The notes: generated from the letters alone by a model not told the origin. A DNA stretch of 21,197 nt from AWTP1-13 sp036280295 (GCA_036280295.1 DASURA010000325.1:1-21197), one strand, 5' to 3'. Shown: positions 1 to 7,265, counted from the first letter of the stretch. Numbers and translations: made by a program.

Positions 1-1041
1 CGGATGCGACTTGGAGATGAGCGCGTGATAGGTGGTGAGCGCGATCGGCTGCTCGATCATGCGCACTTTGTCCGTGAGCCCCAGGCTGGCCATGCTCGCG
101 CGCCCCGCCAGCTCCGCCTCCACCACGCCGTCGACGGCGCCGCTCGCGAGCAGGCGGAAGCACTCGTCAACCGACGGCGGACGCATCAGCTGGACAAGAT
201 TATCCTTCACCCAGTTCTTGCCGTCCTTGTCGAGCTCGTGGACCGGTGCACCGGCAGGACGACACAGCGTCATGCCGGTAATCTCCTCGCGACGAAGAGA
301 CTTCACCTTCGAGTCTTTGCGCACGAACAGGCTGGTGATGACCTCGTAGAGCGGATCGGAGAAGAAGAAGCGCTGGCAGCGGAACTGCGAGCTTTGGTCG
401 AGCGGAGCGCCGCTGTCGCAGTCCGGGCGCGCCCACGGAAAGCCGACGTCGAAGGCCCGGGTGAGCAGCAGCGGGTTCAAGTGCGCGGCCCAGTCATTGA
501 CCCAGGAGATGCCGAAGTCGAACCGCCCCTTCGATTCCGCCTTGATAAGGGTCATCGAGGCGTCGATGACCTGGGTCAGCATGCCGCCACCTTCAAGCGA
601 GCGGCCGGTGTAGGGTGCAAAGCCGTCAGCAGTCAGAAACTCCACCCGCCGCAGCAGTGAGGAAATGATGAATGAAGGCTCACTGGCTGCCGGGGCCTGG
701 GCACTGCCGGCGCTCGCCGGGGGTAACGCAGCCGCCGGTGCCCGAGGCTGTCCGCCCGTGCCGATGCACGGCAGCCTGATCGCCAGGCCGGGAACAAGCA
801 GCGACATGTTCCCACCGAGACGATCCTGATTGGCGTAGAAGATCACGGTCCATTGGGTGGGGTTGCCATAGACTCGGCCCGCGATCTGCGCCAGCGTCTC
901 GCCATCCTTGATCGTGTAGTCGGTCCCGCACGCCTGAGCATGTGCGGTCTCAGGTTGCAGCTGCCCTGCAGCCACCACGGCGACAGCCGCCATCACGAGC
1001 GAGCGCAAGAGCCCGCCGGTGCCCCGTACTAACCCCAACAT
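1..1041 (-). CDS. LysM domain plus periplasmic solute-binding protein, 3' end outside window
   Basis: The reading frame is open from an ATG at 1041 to the left edge, giving 347 visible codons with no stop. Residues 1 to about 36 form a signal peptide (hydrophobic core near LVMAAVAVVAA, Ala-rich cleavage region before QACGTDY). Residues about 37-91 are a LysM module: YTIKDGETLAQIA, then a Tyr-Gly-Asn-Pro turn, and a VPGLAIRLPC end. A Pro/Ala-rich linker follows. From about residue 125 the sequence resembles family 3 (amino-acid type) solute-binding proteins, with FFFSDPLYEVITSLFVRKDS and a second-lobe segment RPPSVDECFRLLASGAVDG. I infer a periplasmic protein tethered to peptidoglycan that binds a small solute. 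No transporter genes are visible beside it. The frame stays open upstream to an ATG at 1251 after a G-run, but that start would put the signal peptide 70 residues inside, so 1041 is preferred. Confidence 0.8.
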   Translation of the reverse strand, partial: MLGLVRGTGGLLRSLVMAAVAVVAAGQLQPETAHAQACGTDYTIKDGETLAQIAGRVYGNPTQWTVIFYANQDRLGGNMSLLVPGLAIRLPCIGTGGQPRAPAAALPPASAGSAQAPAASEPSFIISSLLRRVEFLTADGFAPYTGRSLEGGGMLTQVIDASMTLIKAESKGRFDFGISWVNDWAAHLNPLLLTRAFDVGFPWARPDCDSGAPLDQSSQFRCQRFFFSDPLYEVITSLFVRKDSKVKSLRREEITGMTLCRPAGAPVHELDKDGKNWVKDNLVQLMRPPSVDECFRLLASGAVDGVVEAELAGRASMASLGLTDKVRMIEQPIALTTYHALISKSHP

Positions 1042-1330
1042 ATCACCATCCCCGAAGTAGCCTGGCCGACGACCCGCCGCAGGGCGTTCTAGCTCGGCAA
1101 GTCGCTCATCCTTGAACCGATAGGCCGCCACAGGGATAATCCTGTTTCCTCCAATCGGCACTCCCCCACGCACCTGGGTGCCCGTTCCCACGATGCGCTC
1201 TCGATTGCGGCGAAAATGGGTTGGGTCTGCAAAACCGATGCCGGAACCCATGCCCCCCAGGCGCCCTATCCTTTGGAGACAATCCGGCCAGGGAGGGTTG
1301 CCCGTCGCCCCCGCATCAGCCGCATCAGGA

Positions 1331-2380
1331 TCAAAGCGCTTGGCTAAGCATCGGCCCCCCCGGTCCGTGGTCAATCCGCACCAGAGCCCGACCGGCGATC
1401 CTGCTCGTCATGCGCAGGGCCGCCACCGCCCGCTGCTCTCTCAGCGACAGGAGCAATGCCTCAAGCTCAGACTGAAGCCGCTCGGCGCCGCTTCTGGCCC
1501 AGGCCTCGCGCGAAGGCCCCCTGTGATCCTTCGCAACGACCTCGAGAGCCTCCTGCGTCGCCAGCAGCACGATGCTCTTGAACGACTCCCCGGCCTCAAG
1601 CTGCAGGCGCGCCCTCAGCTTCTGCCGGTCGTTCGGGTCGCGCAGGAGATCGCTATGAGTCGCCACCAGAACCCCTCGCGCGGCGATCCGGTGCGGCAGG
1701 TGCTCCCACGCCGCCCGCTCAGTCTCCTTCCAGGCCTGGGTGCTCATCGTGCACCAGATCGCTGCGTCGACATTGTGGGCCGCGGGCTTGACGACGATCT
1801 CGCCGGAGACCGGACAGATGAAGCCGGGAAGATCGAGAATCTGCATGGTCCGCAGCCGCTGCGACGGCAACCCGACATCAATGCGAAAGATCGAGGTGGA
1901 TTGCCGAGGCAAGCTGCGGTCGCCGTCCAGACGCTCGCGACGGCCGTTCACGTGCTCAATCCAGACCTCAGGCTCGGAGGCGTAGTACAGAAGCGTGGGA
2001 ATTCGGGTATTGGAGATGACGGCTGTCGGCAACAGTGCGGTTTCTATGCCGGCCAAAAGATTGGCAAGCGCCGACTTGCCTGAGTTGATCTCGCCGAGGA
2101 TGGCGACACGCAGCGGGCGGTTCAATCGCGCCTCGGTGCGCCAAAGTGCCCGGATGGCAGACGAAAGCCTGTGCTCAGGGGAGGCCACCCGCTCAAGGCT
2201 GAGCCGCGCCTGCCGCAGCTGCGCGATCACCCGGGCTGTCCGGCCGGACGCCTTCTCAGGCGCACCATCCACTCCTGTGAAGGAAAGCTCCTGCCGCCCT
2301 TCACGCATCCACGCCGTCAAGCGCTCTGACGCCGCTGCATTCATTACGACGCTCAACGCTATAACCCTCACGCCCGGCAC
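1331..2380 (-). CDS. Dynamin-like / P-loop GTPase, stand-alone
   Basis: This is a 349-residue protein with a GTPase core. Walker A / G1 is GEINSGKS at residues 96-103, G3 is DLPG at 183-186, and a G4-like THSD lies at 241-244. The surrounding pattern (LLPTAVISNTRIPT after G1, IWCTMSTQAWKETE after G3) is that of bacterial dynamin-like proteins, which remodel or seal membranes. The protein ends about 100 residues after G4 and has no obvious hydrophobic paddle or long helical stalk, so it is short for a bacterial dynamin. The first start is GTG at 2380. ATG at 2344 (residue 13) or an internal TTG preceded by GTGAGG are equally possible starts. It lies upstream of the LysM/binding-protein gene on the same strand, about 290 bp away, so a shared transcript is possible but unproven. 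Confidence 0.75.
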   Translation of the reverse strand: MPGVRVIALSVVMNAAASERLTAWMREGRQELSFTGVDGAPEKASGRTARVIAQLRQARLSLERVASPEHRLSSAIRALWRTEARLNRPLRVAILGEINSGKSALANLLAGIETALLPTAVISNTRIPTLLYYASEPEVWIEHVNGRRERLDGDRSLPRQSTSIFRIDVGLPSQRLRTMQILDLPGFICPVSGEIVVKPAAHNVDAAIWCTMSTQAWKETERAAWEHLPHRIAARGVLVATHSDLLRDPNDRQKLRARLQLEAGESFKSIVLLATQEALEVVAKDHRGPSREAWARSGAERLQSELEALLLSLREQRAVAALRMTSRIAGRALVRIDHGPGGPMLSQAL

Positions 2381-2632
2381 ACGGGCCGCTCAAGAAGCGC
2401 GGAGCCTAAGCGAAGGAGGCGGCGTGATCAACCTCATGATGCGCGTTGAGCACAATTTTCTCCATGAAGCTTGGCTGCATTCGGAGCAAGATGATCCGCG
2501 CGGCGATCAGCGCCCCGCGGACAGCGCCTCCGGGTCTCATCCATGAAGCCCTCAGCAATCACCCTGATTGCTCCGCCAGCATAAAGCTGGTGATCGTCAG
2601 GCGGTGCGGAAGCCCTCTGATGGAGATCACCC

Positions 2633-2788
2633 GTGAAGAGACTGATCATCGCTAGCATGCTGGCGGCGTTCACCGCCGCGGTCGCCCTGCCTGTCGTCAT
2701 CGGCGCCGACAGCGCGCTCGCCGCGACGAAGAAGAAGAGCATCGAGAAGAGCAAGATGCAGAAGAAGAAGCCGACGGGGAAGATGTGA
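2633..2788 (+). CDS. Small secreted lysine-rich peptide, 51 aa
   Basis: A short frame starts at GTG 2633, preceded by GGAG at about 8 nt spacing, and stops at TGA 2786-2788. The product has a textbook signal peptide: MKRLIIAS start, hydrophobic Ala/Val core, and a cleavage region near GADSALAA. A mature tail of about 20 residues is dominated by Lys (TKKKSIEKSKMQKKK). Only about 20 residues would remain after cleavage, strongly basic and with no Cys. A perfect 8-bp hairpin lies 18 bp after the stop, which supports a real transcription unit. I do not recognise a named family. Small basic exported peptides of this form are annotated as hypothetical in many Hyphomicrobiales genomes. The role is unknown; binding to anionic envelope polymers would be a guess. 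The overlapping longer minus-strand frame is a shadow of this gene. Confidence 0.65.
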   Translation: MKRLIIASMLAAFTAAVALPVVIGADSALAATKKKSIEKSKMQKKKPTGKM

Positions 2789-2806
2789 CCCTGAGCAGCT
2801 GATGGC

Positions 2807-2834
2807 GGGAGCACGGCATGGCCTGTGCTCCCTT
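2807..2834 (+). terminator. Hairpin after small peptide gene
   Basis: GGGAGCAC at 2807-2814 pairs perfectly with GTGCTCCC at 2825-2832, with a 10-nt loop, followed only by TT. It starts 18 nt after the stop of the small peptide gene. The stem is strong but there is no U tract, so intrinsic termination is plausible rather than certain. Confidence 0.5.
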
Positions 2835-3100
2835 CCGCGATGTGACCAACCCGATCCACACCAGGCAACCCAGGGGGCGACGGTCACGGACAGCCATCCT
2901 TCGGGCGCCCCTGCTGAGCAGCCCTCGGCTCCTGGCCTCGCCTCAACTCCTCGCCGTCGCCCTCCTGCAAACCGCCCCGAGCGCGGTCCCCGCCCTGCCC
3001 CGGTCGCAATCGCGCGGCATTTTCTGTGCCCGCGTTTGGCTATACACTTGCCGCGTCCCGAACCTATATCGCCAGGCAAGGCCACTGGCAGGAGCGGATT
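2835..3100. other. Intergenic region with no gene recognised
   Basis: These 266 bases between the small peptide hairpin and the next start carry only frames that look like shadows (Pro/Arg-rich, running through the next gene in another frame). A TATACA at about 3041-3046 could be a -10 element for the gene at 3101, but no convincing -35 partner was seen. Confidence 0.4.
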
Positions 3101-3529
3101 ATGCAGTTTGTATGCGATGCCCCGCCGAACAAGACGTGGTTCCGCATCGAGACCGAGGGCGAGGCGACGCTCGAGTCGCGGGCGATGAATCACTCGGTCG
3201 AGAAGTACTTCAAGCAAGCCTACGAGCAGGCGGCGAGAACCTATGTGCCGCCACGCTCCGCCCCCTACATCGAGCAGAACATCGGACTAAAGTCGCACAT
3301 CCAGCGTGTGATGCCGCTGTTCATGACCTTGCGCGATCCGGAGGGCAAGGCTCTGGTGACCGCCATGCTGCCGCCCCTCGGCAAGGACGAGCGTTCTTTC
3401 AAGCCCATCATCGTCGGCTTCGACAATGGTGACCCGTATCCGGAGCACAGCGATGCCATAAGGGTGCTCGGCAGACACTTCGGGCTGACCCTCGATCCGG
3501 CCCGCTGCTACCCCTACCGGCGCGGCTGA
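3101..3529 (+). CDS. Hypothetical protein, 142 aa
   Basis: An ATG at 3101 is preceded by AGGAG at about 7 nt, which is much better than the alternative in-frame start at 3026. The product starts MQFVCDAPPNKTWFRIETEG and is soluble, with no signal peptide or membrane segment. It has mixed alpha/beta character, with a segment LMTLRDPEGKALVTA-like in the middle and FKPIIVGFDNGDPYPEH near the C-terminus. I do not recognise a family. It is convergent with the gtrA-like gene and ends 6 nt before a dispersed two-hairpin repeat. Codon use matches the GC-rich neighbours. No function is proposed. Confidence 0.75.
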   Translation: MQFVCDAPPNKTWFRIETEGEATLESRAMNHSVEKYFKQAYEQAARTYVPPRSAPYIEQNIGLKSHIQRVMPLFMTLRDPEGKALVTAMLPPLGKDERSFKPIIVGFDNGDPYPEHSDAIRVLGRHFGLTLDPARCYPYRRG

Positions 3530-3535
3530 TCGGTC

Positions 3536-3615
3536 GCAGAATGCAATAAGGCGCAGCCGCGTTGCGCCGTTTCGGTCACCGCGGTGCAATGCACTTCCGC
3601 TTATTGCACCCTACG
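3536..3615. repeat. Two-hairpin dispersed repeat, copy A
   Basis: This shares its layout and long identical blocks with 7538-7629. It opens with ATGCAATA, has a left hairpin (GGCGCA ... TGCGCC), and a right hairpin of GGTGCAAT (3583-3590) pairing perfectly with ATTGCACC (3603-3610), and ends CCCTACG. Blocks GCGGTGCAATGC and CCGCTTATTGCACCCTACG are identical in both copies. It sits between two convergent genes, and the stop codon of the gtrA-like gene (3611-3613) lies in its right end, so it may also act as a bidirectional terminator. Confidence 0.75.
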
Positions 3616-4063
3616 ACTCCGAGCGTCCCTGCCGGAAAGCGGCGAAACGGATGCCGAAGTATGAAAAGAACATCGCCACGCCGGAGGAGATGAAGAGCGC
3701 GAGCACCGGCTCGGTGCCGGGCCGGGCCAGGATGATGGCCGAGTAGATCGCGTAGTTGAGAACCGCAACCGTCGACTGCACCCCGACATAGCGCGCGAGC
3801 TCCCGGAGCGTCGGTGGCGCCGTCACGCGGAACGTGAAACGGCGATGCGAGAGCCAGCCCACGACATGGGCGCACGAGAGCGACACCAGTCGCGCCAGCA
3901 GCGGATGCATCCCAAGCGAGGCTGTCAGCAGCGTGAGGATGCCGGCGTCGGTGATGAAGGCCAGGGTGCCCGACAGCACAAAGGCAAGCCCGTGCTGGAG
4001 GGGATGCTGCCCGCCAGGGGCCGCGGTGCGCCATCTGCTGGCCGCGCCGAGCTTGCCGCTCAT
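3611..4063 (-). CDS. GtrA-family membrane protein
   Basis: This is a 150-residue GtrA/DPMS-type membrane protein, a family thought to flip polyprenyl-phosphate-linked sugars across the inner membrane. Four hydrophobic segments are visible: around LAFVLSGTLAFITDAGILTLL, HPLLARLVSLSCAHVVGW, a segment around YVGVQSTVAVLNYAIYSAII, and VLALFISSGVAMFFSYFGIRF. The family-like pattern SHRRFTFR follows the second segment, and the C-terminal FGIRFAAF block is typical. The start at 4063 overlaps the stop of the deacetylase gene by ATGA. A longer frame to 4255 is Arg/Gly-rich and unlike the family. It is the last gene of a three-gene cassette with a GT2 enzyme and a ChbG-type deacetylase. Confidence 0.85.
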   Translation of the reverse strand: MSGKLGAASRWRTAAPGGQHPLQHGLAFVLSGTLAFITDAGILTLLTASLGMHPLLARLVSLSCAHVVGWLSHRRFTFRVTAPPTLRELARYVGVQSTVAVLNYAIYSAIILARPGTEPVLALFISSGVAMFFSYFGIRFAAFRQGRSES

Positions 4064-4938
4064 GTCACCACGTCTCCCGCCATGCTTCCCAGATGGTCGG
4101 TCCAGTCTACCGGCGGACCGTCGGCGGCACGCGCGGGGTGCCAGATGCGCTCGGGCAGTGACGCATCGCGCATCAGCGCCTCGTACTCCATGCGCCGCCG
4201 CTCGACCACCGGATCGACCGCGGCCAGCTCGGCGTCGGCATGGCCCGGATGGCACATGACGATGTGGCGCGGGCCCGGCGCGCGCATGGCGGCTTCCAGT
4301 TCTTTAGCATACGGCACCGACACATCGAAGCTGGAGAACCCCGAGAAGCCCTCATTGCTGGGGATGCCGCGACGCCGTGCGCTGGCAGCAAAACCGGCCG
4401 CCAGCACCGCAACGGCCATCGCCTTGCCGCGTGGACTGCCGCGCGCGGCAATCGCTTGGCGACTGTCAGCCGGGTTGCGCAAGAGCGGCTTCTGTCCGGG
4501 ATAACGGCTGGCCACCACATCGAGCACGCAGCGCCGAATGCCGGGGAGCACGTGCATGTGCTCATGCCCATCGATGTGGTCCGGGGGAAAGCCCAGCTGC
4601 CTCTCGAAGGCATCGAGCTGGCGCTCGATCTCCGCGCGGATCTCGCGCGAGGGCAGGAGCCCCATGAGCGACCGCTTCAGCACCACATTGCGCTTGGGAA
4701 AGATCCCGTCCGGCGCGAAGCGCGGCATCGGGCCAAGCGGCGCGCCGAGCGTGAGATTGAGGTGCAGCCCCACGGCAATGCGGCCGCGATGGATGACAAG
4801 GCGCTGCGCCATCGACGGCCAATGCGGGGTGGTCGTGAGCGCGCTTGTCGCCGACAGGCGCCTGGCGGCGGCCAGCTCACCGACCGCCCGCGACACTCCC
4901 TCGGTCAAAGCGTAGTCGTCGGCATTGAGGAGGATCAC
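4060..4938 (-). CDS. ChbG/HpnK (YdjC)-family carbohydrate deacetylase
   Basis: The 292-residue protein carries the YdjC-family metal-site motifs: NADDYALT at 5-12 (tandem Asp), GLHLNL at 57-62, DGHEHMH at 123-129 and MCHPG at 228-232. Family members remove N-acetyl groups from sugars, e.g. chitooligosaccharides (ChbG), and HpnK is linked to hopanoid side-chain modification. The GTG start at 4938 overlaps the stop of the upstream glycosyltransferase by GTGA, and the 3' end overlaps the gtrA-like gene by ATGA. With a GT2 polyprenyl-phosphate glycosyltransferase and a flippase-like partner, a lipid-linked amino-sugar deacetylation step is the likeliest role, comparable in logic to ArnD acting after ArnC. 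No hopanoid genes are in view, so hpnK is not assigned. Confidence 0.85.
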   Translation of the reverse strand: MILLNADDYALTEGVSRAVGELAAARRLSATSALTTTPHWPSMAQRLVIHRGRIAVGLHLNLTLGAPLGPMPRFAPDGIFPKRNVVLKRSLMGLLPSREIRAEIERQLDAFERQLGFPPDHIDGHEHMHVLPGIRRCVLDVVASRYPGQKPLLRNPADSRQAIAARGSPRGKAMAVAVLAAGFAASARRRGIPSNEGFSGFSSFDVSVPYAKELEAAMRAPGPRHIVMCHPGHADAELAAVDPVVERRRMEYEALMRDASLPERIWHPARAADGPPVDWTDHLGSMAGDVVT

Positions 4939-5987
4939 ACCCTGCGCTCTCCCCCCGCAACCGTGTCGGCGCCCGAACCGGCGCCCGTCCGGGCATTGCG
5001 CTCCAGCCCCAGCTCCTCGGCAACCAGATATAGCGGCCGGCCTTTTACCTCCTCGTACATGCGTCCCAGGTACTCTCCCATCACGCCTAGCGAGATCAGC
5101 TGCACGCCGGCAAAGAACATCACCGAGATGATCAGCGACGGAAAGCCCGGCACGTCAATACCGTAGATGAGGGTCTTCACCAGAATGGTCACGGCGTAGC
5201 AGAAGGCGAAGAGCGAGATGAGCAGGCCCAGGTACGACCATACCCGCAGCGGAATGGTCGAGAACGAGGCAAGGCCGTCAAACGCATAATGCACCAGGCG
5301 GCGGATGCGCCAGCGCGAGCGCCCCGCCATGCGAGGTGGCACGCTGAAGGGGACGCCGACAGTGCGGAAGCCGATCCAGGCATAAAGCCCCTTGTTGAAG
5401 CGCACCCGCTCACCCAGCCGGTTCATGGCATCGAGCGCCTTGCGGTCGAACAGGCGGAAGTCGCCGGCCCCATCCGGCAGCGCCGTACCGCTGAGCCGCC
5501 CGAACGTTGCATAGAACAGCCGCGCGGACAGGCGGTGCAGCGGGCTGTCCGCATCCCGATCGATGCGCTTGCCGTAGACCATCTCGGCGCCCTCGCGCCA
5601 GTGGCGCATGAAGTCGGCGATCAGCTCCGGCGGATGCTGGAGGTCGGCGTCCATCAGCACGGCGGCATCGCCGCTGGCGTAGGCGAGCCCGGCCGCCGTG
5701 GCGATCTCCTTGCCGAAGTTGCGGCTGAGCGAGACCGCCCTGATGCGCGGATCGCGGGCGTTGAGCTCCCTGAGCAGGTTCATGGTGCCATCGGCGGAGC
5801 CATCATCGACAAAGATCGCCTCCCAGTCGACGTCGAGCCCATCGAGCACCGGACGCAGGCGGTCGAGGAGGGGCGGGATCGCGTGCTCCTCGTTGAGGCC
5901 GGGCACGATCACCGACAGCAGCGGTTGGCGCCTCCCGCCGGCTGTAGGCCGGACGGTAGCGGCGTCACCAGGCGCCGGGCTTGTCAC
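4935..5987 (-). CDS. GT2 polyprenyl-phosphate glycosyltransferase (ArnC/GtrB/DPM type)
   Basis: This is a 350-residue family 2 glycosyltransferase. SVIVPGLNEE lies at 25-34, VDDGSADGT at 60-68, the metal-binding DADLQHPP at 113-120 and GDFRLFDRK at 175-183. Two C-terminal transmembrane segments follow (about 248-272 and 282-306) and then the GEYLGRMYEEVKGRP block typical of ArnC/GtrB enzymes. They transfer a nucleotide-activated sugar to undecaprenyl phosphate on the cytoplasmic face. GTG at 5987 is chosen because GGAG sits 7 nt before it; the frame also offers GTG at 6053, adding 22 atypical residues. It is the first gene of the cassette and is divergent from ribA. The sugar cannot be read from the sequence. 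The usual VPxYNE is VPGLNE here, a common variant. Confidence 0.9.
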   Translation of the reverse strand: MTSPAPGDAATVRPTAGGRRQPLLSVIVPGLNEEHAIPPLLDRLRPVLDGLDVDWEAIFVDDGSADGTMNLLRELNARDPRIRAVSLSRNFGKEIATAAGLAYASGDAAVLMDADLQHPPELIADFMRHWREGAEMVYGKRIDRDADSPLHRLSARLFYATFGRLSGTALPDGAGDFRLFDRKALDAMNRLGERVRFNKGLYAWIGFRTVGVPFSVPPRMAGRSRWRIRRLVHYAFDGLASFSTIPLRVWSYLGLLISLFAFCYAVTILVKTLIYGIDVPGFPSLIISVMFFAGVQLISLGVMGEYLGRMYEEVKGRPLYLVAEELGLERNARTGAGSGADTVAGGERRV

Positions 5988-6115
5988 GTTGAGTCTCCAT
6001 GGCTCAAGAAGCGTTGCAATGCCGCCACGCTGCCAAGAATCCCGCAAAGGCACAAGTTTGATACAGCTGCGCTATTGCCGCTGGGTGATAGTCGGGCGTG
6101 CGATCACGGTCGGGT

Positions 6116-6130
6116 ACGGGTCTGACCCGT
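6116..6130. promoter_or_regulatory. 15-bp palindrome upstream of ribA, possible operator
   Basis: ACGGGTC-T-GACCCGT is a perfect 7-bp inverted repeat around one central base. It lies in the divergent region between the glycosyltransferase cassette and ribA, 104 bp before the chosen ribA start. The inner 11 bases (GGGTCTGACCC) recur at 13466-13476 downstream of the patatin gene, so it may be a repeat fragment rather than an operator. Confidence 0.3.
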
Positions 6131-6233
6131 GCTAACCCGGAAAACAACTTGTGACATGGCACGGCGGCCCAGTCGCGTTTACAAGGTGGAAATGGCGCCG
6201 CAAGTGCGCCCCGGCACGCCTTGGGAGGCCTTG

Positions 6234-6866
6234 ATGGCATCGAATGCCGTAAAGTCGATGAACCTGGACATAGACTGGACTGCTCAGACCATTCTCCCCA
6301 TCGAGTTCCACAACCGGGAGATGCAGGTTGAGGCGCGCGCCTATCAAGGCACCGATCCGACCTGCCAGGCGCTGGTGCTGGTGCATCGCCAGAAGGACGC
6401 CGGCCAGGCGATCCCACTGGTGCGGGTCCACAGCGGCTGCGTGACCGGCGACATCTTCCACTCGCTGCGCTGCGACTGCTATCAGCAGCTGCAGGCGGCG
6501 CTCGACCGCATCTTGACGAGCCCGGTCGGGGCGCTGGTGTACCTGCCCTACCAGGAAGGCCGCGGCATCGGCCTCGTCAACAAGATCAGGGCCTATGCGC
6601 TGCAGGACCAGGGCTACGACACCGTCGACGCCAATGTCGCCATCGGCGCGCCGGTCGAGGCGCGCGACTATGATCTCGCCGCCCACGCCCTGTTCGACAT
6701 CGGCTTTACCCGGATCCGGCTGCTCACCAACAACCCCGCCAAGGTGGAGGCGCTCAACGCCGAAGGCGTCGAGGTGGTGGAGCAGCTGCCGCTGATCGTC
6801 AAGCCTTCCCATCACAACACGCGCTACCTCAAGACCAAGAAGGAGCGCATGGCACACAAGCTGTGA
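6234..6866 (+). CDS. ribA: GTP cyclohydrolase II (riboflavin biosynthesis)
   Basis: This enzyme converts GTP to 2,5-diamino-6-ribosylamino-4-pyrimidinone phosphate, formate and pyrophosphate, the first committed step of riboflavin synthesis. The 210-residue protein has the zinc cysteines in the expected spacing (C69, C80, C82 in HSGCVTGDIFHSLRCDC), the catalytic QEGRGIGL block at 107-114, and the conserved TNNPAKVEAL near 165-174. It is a stand-alone RibA with no DHBP synthase (RibB) domain, close in length to the E. coli enzyme. ATG 6234 is chosen for its GGGAGG about 5 nt upstream. The frame opens earlier (GTG 6129, ATG 6192), but the extra residues are not family-like. No FMN riboswitch was seen upstream. 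The cobalamin riboswitch lies downstream and so does not control this gene. Confidence 0.93.
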   Translation: MASNAVKSMNLDIDWTAQTILPIEFHNREMQVEARAYQGTDPTCQALVLVHRQKDAGQAIPLVRVHSGCVTGDIFHSLRCDCYQQLQAALDRILTSPVGALVYLPYQEGRGIGLVNKIRAYALQDQGYDTVDANVAIGAPVEARDYDLAAHALFDIGFTRIRLLTNNPAKVEALNAEGVEVVEQLPLIVKPSHHNTRYLKTKKERMAHKL

Positions 6867-6937
6867 GGGTAGGGTGTCTCCTCCCTCGCCCCGCGCCCGG
6901 CCTACCCTTCCACCTGCACCGACAGCGCGGGGAGAGG
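6865..6937 (+). terminator. Hairpins after ribA
   Basis: Two alternative foldings follow the ribA stop. GAGGG(T)AGG at 6865-6873 can pair with CCTCCCTC at 6880-6887 around a 6-nt loop. CCTC-G-CCCCGCGC at 6884-6896 can instead pair with GCGCGGGG-A-GAGG at 6925-6937, 12 of 13 bases. The stems share bases 6884-6887, so they exclude each other. There is no U tract. Confidence 0.45.
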
Positions 6938-7065
6938 GGATCCGGGCGGCATCATCGGGCAGCGTTGCATTCCCGCCTGCGCGCGACCCAGAACGCAGCT
7001 GCATGTCACTCTCTCTGTTGACAGACAGCCGCAGCCTTGCTTCGATCCCGCCCGCGTGACGGTCT

Positions 7066-7265
7066 CGCCGCGGTGCCTACAAGGTGCTGCGGCGGTGAAA
7101 AGGGAACGCGGTGCGAGAGCTGCCTCATGAGCGGGCCACTCTCAACGCCGCGGCTGCCCCCGCAACTGTAAGCGGCGAGCTCGCCCCAGATGCCACTGCC
7201 GGTGGAAGCCGGCGGGAAGGCGGAGGCGATGCGCCAGAGCCGCGAGCCAGGAGACCTGCCGACAC
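7066..7265 (+). ncRNA. Cobalamin (adenosylcobalamin) riboswitch
   Basis: The conserved cobalamin riboswitch blocks appear in order: GGTGCTGC near 7083, GGTGAAAAGGGAAC at 7094-7107, CCCCGCAACTGTAAG at about 7158-7172, CCACTG at 7193-7198, GGGAAGGCGG at 7214-7223, and the B12 box AGCCAGGAGACCTGCC at 7245-7260. It precedes a TonB receptor and ABC importer of the vitamin B12 type, which is its usual partner. The edges are estimates. It ends about 240 nt before the receptor start, leaving a long expression platform. Confidence 0.95.

Noticed and set aside
4..660. 218-residue plus-strand frame
   Set aside because: It is antisense to the LysM/solute-binding gene, which runs open through the edge with a signal peptide and family motifs.
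1178..2083. 301-residue plus-strand frame
   Set aside because: It is opposite the dynamin-like GTPase, which has G1, G3 and G4 motifs; the plus frame has no recognisable features.
2434..2868. 144-residue minus-strand frame with a Phe-rich stretch
   Set aside because: The Phe/Leu run is the reverse of the Lys codons of the small secreted peptide; the plus-strand reading has RBS, signal peptide and hairpin.
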